NCBI GenBank assembly: GCA_025642075.2
Contig: JAODUO010001374.1
Location: 18,501 to 82,500, forward strand
Length of the DNA: 64,000 nucleotides
DNA from: Ridgeia piscesae
Taxonomy: Eukaryota; Annelida; Polychaeta; Sabellida; Siboglinidae
Direction: 5' to 3'
The position numbers were made by a program, and so were the translations under genes. Shown piece by piece: positions 60,362 through 64,000 of this stretch. Position 1 is the first letter of the stretch; every line of letters starts with the position of its first letter. The notes beneath the pieces were generated by a model. That model had not been told where the DNA came from. It was given only the letters and a program-made list of their open reading frames with translations, and searched no databases.

Positions 60362-60424
60362 CGTTGCGTTGTCGTTGTCGTTGTCGCTGCCGATGTTGTT
60401 GTCGTTGTCGTTGTCGTCGTCGTT

Positions 60425-60485
<61 letters not shown>

Positions 60486-61667
60486 TCGTCGTCGTTGTTC
60501 TATAATACCACTAAAACTAATACCGCTGAAATATGCAGCTAGTTGAAGTGTTCTAAAGAGACTAATGCTGCTGCTAATAGCACGTCAATATGCTCAAGAG
60601 TAATCGTCTGCTACTTTCGGATATTGTAGAAGCCCCGACTTCGGTTAATAGTGTCCCACAGGGAAACGAAGAGGCCACTTAGCGGCAACTGACACGTAGA
60701 ATCACCTGAATATGCGCAGTGCGGGAGCTGGGTTGCCGCCGCGACTACGGCAGGCGATGAAGGTGTTCTCGCCTTCCTCGAACTCGAACAGGCGTTTACT
60801 CTCATTATCGCCCACTGTGGTATAGTTGCTCGACAACGTCAGCGTCTCGATGGCGCCTGCAACATACACACATTGTGATTGATTCAGACGGACTGGAAGG
60901 CCGGCGGGCGGGCGGGCGGCAGACGAACAAACACACGTAGCCTAACAAATTACAGGCGCGCCGGACGGACCGACGGACCGACGGACCGACGGACCGACCG
61001 ACCGACCGACCGACACTGACAGGCATAGACGGTAGTTGTGGTTGCCCATTATTAAGCTCACTCAGTTAATTGGACGTCATCAGAGAATAGACATATTTAC
61101 ATCTTAATAGAATGGCTTATATAACGACTTACTTGGTACGATGAGCGTGTACGTGACACTGTCACGTATGGTTTGTTTGTCTCTCAGTTCGCATTTGTAC
61201 GTGCCATTGTCGCCCAGTGTGATGTCTGATACAGAAATCAATTATTCAGCAGCTCGATAGTCAGAATATGGGCATAATTTCTATGATTGCCAATGATTGA
61301 ATCACCATAAACATGCGCTATTGTAATCATTGCTGGTACAAAGTGTCGCCAGAATAATTATTTACACAAGCGCGATCAGTCTTTGTCAATATTTCGACTA
61401 CTGCTACGCTGTGACTGTCACAGTCGTAGGCTGTGTCATACTCTTTGACACACTGTAGTGGTCTGTTGTGATGCACATAATTGCTAACTCAAGGTTCAGT
61501 CGGATTTCAATATCCAGGTGACTAGTCACCCAGTCCGAAAGCTAAAAATCTCAAAAACAATGCTTTTTACAATCACCAATATATCGTTTATGGTACAAAA
61601 TAGATAGTCTTATCGCTGTGCTACGTTAACAGTTCGGATATTAAGATTAACCATATTAGCAATACAA

Positions 61668-61737
<70 letters not shown>

Positions 61738-61836
61738 TTGTATTTATAATATACTATAATATTATACATACATATACATTCACTCACACGCACGCGCAGC
61801 GCACGCGCACGCGCACGCGCACGCGCACGCACACGC

Positions 61837-61878
<42 letters not shown>

Positions 61879-62161
61879 CACTGACCAGTCAATCGAAGTG
61901 GCATCAGGACTTCCGGTACGTCCTTGTAGCGATCTTCTTCCGGTGTGACGTCGATGCGTCCGGTGACGGCGAAGGGGTCGTTGATGACGGCGCCGGTGTT
62001 GATCTGCAGGAGCCGTCCGTCCGGCTGCTGCTTGTACCAGATGATAGGGTTATAGAAGGGACTGAAACCCTGCCCTCGAATCGTGCACTCGAGCGTCACA
62101 TTTTTACCTTCATTCAGGTAGAACCGCCTGCCCTGCGACGAGATCGCCAGTTCCGGCGCCC
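49911..62161 (-). CDS. Ig-superfamily cell-surface gene, last seven exons
   Basis: Multi-exon gene, minus strand, 5' exons not found. Exons a-g: 62161-61886, 61225-61133, 60856-60706, 60120-59906, 52995-52805, 50715-50586, 50074-49911, all with AG acceptors, GT donors and consistent phases (1,1,2,1,0,1), giving about 406 residues. Ig1 (exons a,b) has NVTLECTI, IIWYKQQPDG and ITLGDNGTYKCEL. Ig2 (c,d) has NTFIACRS and GQNLKCHG. Ig3 (e,f) has YEVDCVVQS, SVYWSV and TYHLVARNSLGERR, with Leu in place of the second Cys. The last exon encodes a Thr/Ser-rich stalk and a 20-residue hydrophobic end stopping at once (VAPALTSVIAIAGCMAVVIA), which suggests a GPI-anchor signal more than a transmembrane segment with a tail. 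Probably a cell-adhesion or recognition molecule at the outer membrane. Orthology not determined. Confidence 0.8.
50080..50260. repeat. Degenerate ACGTAC-rich microsatellite
   Basis: Repeats of acgtacaa, acgtacac and tacacgtac in the intron directly before the last exon of the Ig gene. Open frames on both strands here are artefacts. Confidence 0.8.
50586..50715 (-). CDS. Ig gene exon f: end of Ig3
   Basis: Acceptor ttgttgcag, donor gaag|gtaagg. Encodes VDSTYRVRAVLTISEVNLTS, then TYHLVARNSLGERRYQIVLS. In the usual Y-x-C-x-A-x-N-x-x-G motif the Cys is Leu, so Ig3 lacks its standard disulfide. Confidence 0.85.
50870..52600. repeat. 40-bp minisatellite in the Ig3 intron, about 43 copies
   Basis: The unit contains cgtgtagtgagtatctagcc and agctaactatgtgtactca(a/g). 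Variants occur at a few fixed positions (aac/agc, tat/tgt, gtgtac/tttgtac). The array fills most of the 2.1-kb intron between the two exons of Ig3. Confidence 0.95.
52805..52995 (-). CDS. Ig gene exon e: first part of Ig3
   Basis: Acceptor gacattgtag, donor gcgacg|gtgagt. Encodes APHFHCANQRTVFEDTRDYE, then VDCVVQSNPTLELDSVYWSV. Two N-glycosylation sequons occur (NATV, NVSL), plus NAT at the exon end. The intron before it is about 6.9 kb and contains the CR1-like LINE. Confidence 0.85.
53000..53985. other. Intron sequence before the CR1-like LINE
   Basis: AT-rich intronic DNA with no gene. A short aacgttgt triplet repeat is at about 53408-53430. The 5' UTR of the LINE probably occupies the last few hundred bases. 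Confidence 0.5.
54001..55060 (+). pseudogene. CR1-like ORF1: PHD-like finger and esterase
   Basis: The start MAPCKRQVKARRHLVCN shifts frame into DFAVSGCRKTWSETTEEG and FTFQCLGCWKVDCLTAKLAR, a Cys/Trp pattern like a PHD finger. A Lys/Thr-rich linker follows to 54530. The esterase then reads VFMGDSILRKTDR (block I), VHVGTNNADRDG (block III, after a frameshift near 54695), IILSGILPVMRGRG and DGLHLSGKGAAVFSEN (block V with His, after another frameshift near 54970). PHD and SGNH esterase domains are known from ORF1 of CR1-like LINEs. At least three frame breaks make it inactive. Confidence 0.8.
55052..57740 (+). pseudogene. CR1-like ORF2: endonuclease and reverse transcriptase
   Basis: Endonuclease: VCLNARSIVNKRNELNN, IIGITESWATPNI, GRRGGGVILYIKESIQ, TVGLVYRSPN, CIIMGDL, NVLDIVLSSQKEFVD and PLGCSDHNQIHF. 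Reverse transcriptase: SPGVDGIPPKLLLEI, YRPLSLTSVICKLLERL, HGFLKARSCLTNMLCFL, IIYLDFKKACDKMPHQRL, VPQGPVLGPILFL, FADDTK. The C-terminal part ends FSFSQRTVNEWNRLSADCVG. Breaks occur near 55400, 55570, 55610, 55855, 56418, 56905, 57045 and at an in-frame stop at 57182. Copy A differs by only a few percent where both are readable. Confidence 0.85.
57895..58125. other. Intron sequence after the LINE
   Basis: No gene. The phrase ctgcctcggttacccaggct then gtgtccggtggcagcac near 57968 is a diverged copy of the R1 core. Confidence 0.45.
58125..58390 (+). repeat. Dispersed repeat R1, inverted copy
   Basis: Starts with the arm ataaggatacccttttatta, then has gcaggaattatggcaggatt, agcctcgattatccaagctc and tgtgaggtggcagcact. 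It is the reverse complement of 30000-30265 with moderate divergence. Confidence 0.6.
58395..59040. other. Intron sequence, no gene seen
   Basis: Contains ttgattgattg-type short repeats near 58930-58980 and otherwise unique-looking sequence. Confidence 0.5.
59045..59200. repeat. (CTGG)n followed by (ACTG)n microsatellites
   Basis: About 75 bp of ctgg then about 70 bp of actg; the second differs from the first by one base per unit. Confidence 0.95.
59418..59595. repeat. (CTT)n followed by (ATT)n microsatellites
   Basis: Trinucleotide tracts in the large intron of the Ig gene, with a short poly-T at the transition. Confidence 0.95.
59906..60120 (-). CDS. Ig gene exon d: end of Ig2
   Basis: Acceptor ttgccttcag, donor aaat|gtaagc. 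Encodes EDFDITHEFTERRVETISGE, then LAQLDQVGQNLKCHGRIKRR and TATAVIDVK, with the second Cys of Ig2. The split Tyr codon joins exon e to make the DVKYAP linker typical between Ig domains. Confidence 0.9.
60255..60500. repeat. (GTTGTC)n / (GTC)n tract in Ig2 intron
   Basis: Hexamer gttgtc array grading into gtcgtc and gccgtc triplets. It occupies much of the intron between exons c and d. Open frames across it are artefacts. Confidence 0.9.
60706..60856 (-). CDS. Ig gene exon c: first part of Ig2
   Basis: Acceptor tatgttgcag, donor ttcag|gtgatt. Encodes SAIETLTLSSNYTTVGDNES and FEFEEGENTFIACRSRGGNP, with the first Cys of Ig2. It ends in phase 2, so an Arg codon is split with exon d. Confidence 0.85.
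60955..61015. repeat. (GACG GACC)n then (GACC)n short array
   Basis: Tetranucleotide array in the intron between exons b and c. Confidence 0.9.
61133..61225 (-). CDS. Ig gene exon b: end of Ig1
   Basis: Acceptor ctgtatcag, donor cca a|gtaagt. A 93-nt exon encoding DITLGDNGTYKCELRDKQ and SVTYTLIVP, the F and G strands with the D-x-G-x-Y-x-C signature. The first Asp codon is completed across the junction. Confidence 0.9.
61673..61880. repeat. (TA)n, (CGCA)n and (CA)n microsatellites
   Basis: TA tract at about 61673-61733, then mixed cacgcg and a CA tract ending 10 bp from the donor of Ig exon a. Confidence 0.95.
61886..62161 (-). CDS. Ig gene exon a: first part of Ig1
   Basis: Acceptor ctgttttccag at 62162, donor ctg|gtcagt at 61885. 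Encodes GAPELAISSQGRRFYLNEGK, then NVTLECTIRGQGFS and IIWYKQQPDGRLLQINTGAV, the B and C strands with first Cys and core Trp. Phase 1 at both ends. The intron after it holds a (CA)n and (TA)n microsatellite. Confidence 0.85.
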
Positions 62162-62691
62162 CTGGAAAACAGACACGAGTTCTACAGCACCAGGCCGTTA
62201 TCCACGTCCACACTCGCTCTCTTGTCCCGCTATAAATGATGTTCACCCAAAAATATAAAAGGTATGTTCTACGCTTTACTCCTGGCGGACATGTTCAATC
62301 GAACGCTATCTCGACATCTCTTTCTCGGCAGCTATGTGCTGCAAATAATACGTGGAAGATTAATCGAACACAAATATCCACCAATGTCTGTACTCAATCT
62401 ACATCTGCATGAACGGGAGCAATGTGAAATGAACGATCTTACCCAAGATTCGAAACGGCAAAGCGTTTATTCAAACTATTCAAACACGTTTACAGATCAA
62501 ATAAACTCTAGCAATACATATTAATGAATAGTTTGAAGGGAGAAACATCGAAGTATGAAACTTACACAGACATAATTCTCCTTTCTCTACAATATTCTTG
62601 CAGGGTTTTAAAATGTTACTTCATAAGTGATACGACGTGTCAAACATGATTTATGTTTTAAGTGTTTATTGGTAAACTGTGCAGTGTGAAT

Positions 62692-62982
62692 TTAGGTCTG
62701 TTTACAATAACTTTCAAACAACTGGGCTTTTATACTGTGCTTTAAAACGGTGGAATTAACTAATACTGGTAAAACTGACATCCAAAGAGTTCCACAGTTT
62801 GGTTCCGTATACAATAGATGATGTAAACCTTCTGGTGGGCGACGCACGGGTGCGTGAGAACTGATGTGACTTCGTGTGATGAGGCGTTTAATAAAATTAG
62901 CCTTTTGAATGTTCGATGGCAGTTCATTTTTATGGGCTTTAAAATACGCGCTACATAAAACAGTGGTCGTATCGCTGAACAT
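62692..62982 (-). pseudogene. LINE polyprotein C-terminal fragment
   Basis: The frame reads AYFKAHKNELPSNIQKANFI, TRSHISSHAPVRRPPEG, and after imperfect sequence NSTVLKHSIKAQLFESYCKQ. The layout (P-x-x-F-x-x-R...LWxS...FKxxLKxxLF) is the C-terminal tail of Jockey/L2-group LINE proteins. The central GTKLWNSL-like text is distorted (CGTLWMSVLP). Short, 5'-truncated, adjoining the 44-bp minisatellite. Confidence 0.5.
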
Positions 62983-63600
62983 TGTGCATAACCCGTAGCA
63001 CCTTCAGTTGTAACATATTTATGCATTCTACATAAACGGTAGCACCTTCTGTTGTAACGTATTTATACATTGTGCATAACCCGTACCACCTTCTGTTGTA
63101 ACGTATTTATACATTGTGCATAACACGTAGCACCTTCTGTTATAATGTATTTATACATTGTGCATAACCCGTAGCACCTTCTGTTGTAATGTATTTATAC
63201 ATTGTGCATAACCAGTACCACCTTCTGTTGTAACGTATTTATGCAGTGTGCATAACCCGTACCACCTTCTGTTGTGACGTATTTATGCATTGTGCATAAC
63301 CCGTACCACCTTCTGTTGTAACGTATTTATACATTGTGCATAACCCGTACCACCTTCTGCTGTAACATATTTATGCATTGTGCATAACCCGTACCACCTT
63401 CTGTTGTAACGTATTTATACATTGTGCATAACCCGTACCACCTTCTGCTGTAACATAGTTATGCATTGTGCATAACCCGTACCACCTTCTGTGGTAACAT
63501 ATTTATGAAGTGTGCATAACCCATACCACCTTCTGTTGTAACGGATTTATACATTGTGCATAACCCGTAGCACCTTCTGTTGTAACATAGTTATGCAATG
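62975..63600. repeat. 44-bp minisatellite, about 14 copies
   Basis: The unit contains ataacccgtaccaccttctg, ttgtaacgtatttatacatt and gtgc. Copies vary at cgtaGcacc/cgtaCcacc, ttAtacatt/ttAtGcatt and Gtgc/Ctac. It directly abuts the LINE relic. Confidence 0.95.
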
Positions 63601-63609
63601 CAGAGTTGT

Positions 63610-64000
63610 GGGCTACACTGACAGACCTTGGGCGAGAGTTGACCAAATCACGACTCCCACACACGCCACCCACCATCTGCTCGACGATTATCATCAGGCA
63701 GGCATTTCCAGAAGTTCGTAGCAAAGACAAATCGCTTCAAAAATAACTTCTTCCCCCGGGCCGTGTCTGAATTATCAGGAATTTAATGGATCAAGACGTT
63801 AGACCTTAGCCACAGAAGTGTGTATTTCTGCAACAAAGTTGAGCCGCTCATGTAATGTAATTGTGTCGTGGGTGTGTTATTCTTCTTTTGTGTGTTAGTT
63901 ATGTGATTCCTAAGTGGTTGCCGAAGGAGCAGATATTGTGTGGGCCTCGTGATAATTATAATCTATGATGTATTACTATTTCGTAGCCAAGCTGATTTTT
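63610..64000. other. End of window; possible LINE tail
   Basis: On the plus strand near 63725 the text RFKNNFFPRAVSELSG resembles the Y-K-N-S-F-F-P-R-A-I end of some LINE proteins, followed by AT-rich sequence with no feature. Too short to classify. Confidence 0.3.

Overview
The window is animal nuclear DNA, not microbial. It has split genes with GT-AG introns, several non-LTR retrotransposon lineages, a hAT DNA transposon, a gypsy relic, and very many micro- and minisatellites. The fibrinogen-related and immunoglobulin-superfamily genes and the L2/CR1-type LINEs suggest a marine bilaterian invertebrate. A lophotrochozoan (mollusc, brachiopod or annelid type) is plausible, but the sequence alone cannot fix the taxon.

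Layout. 1-2.7 kb: a gypsy pol relic and a decayed LINE. 2.7-16 kb: AT-rich DNA with a 68-bp minisatellite, an SGNH-hydrolase pseudogene, one intact coiled-coil ORF of unknown function and several microsatellites. 16.3-20 kb: a small inverted-repeat element, an 8-bp satellite and a 29-bp minisatellite. 20.2-22.5 kb: a tRNA-like SINE, a MITE with 35-bp inverted repeats, and an orphan copy of the fibrinogen-gene 5' flank. 22.7-29.1 kb: a segment bounded by matching inverted termini that appears to have inserted into a duplicated unit. 29.1-43.9 kb: a tandem array of three secreted fibrinogen-domain plus EGF genes, all on the minus strand, in units of about 3.3 kb. The array is interrupted by a chimeric LINE block (32.8-36.5 kb) and a hAT element (40.7-42.3 kb). 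45.3-46.6 kb: a fourth, decayed copy of the same unit. 49.9-62.2 kb: the last seven exons of a minus-strand immunoglobulin-superfamily gene with a GPI-anchor-like C-terminus. Its introns hold a nearly complete CR1-like LINE and a 40-bp minisatellite, and its stop codon lies in a 47-48 bp minisatellite. 62.7-64 kb: LINE C-terminal relics around a 44-bp minisatellite.

The two gene systems that look functional are the fibrinogen/EGF family and the Ig-domain gene. Both encode extracellular recognition or adhesion modules. The fibrinogen array is the best candidate for something new. It has an unusual domain order (fibrinogen then EGF), open reading frames without introns, an altered cysteine pattern, many amino-acid differences between neighbouring copies, and both decayed and gene-less copies at its edges. 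A second theme is small inverted-repeat elements whose interiors are built from short near-palindromic words. Two of them share the terminus CCCAGC(A/T)AACA although their interiors differ. All calls come from reading the sequence; no database search was run.
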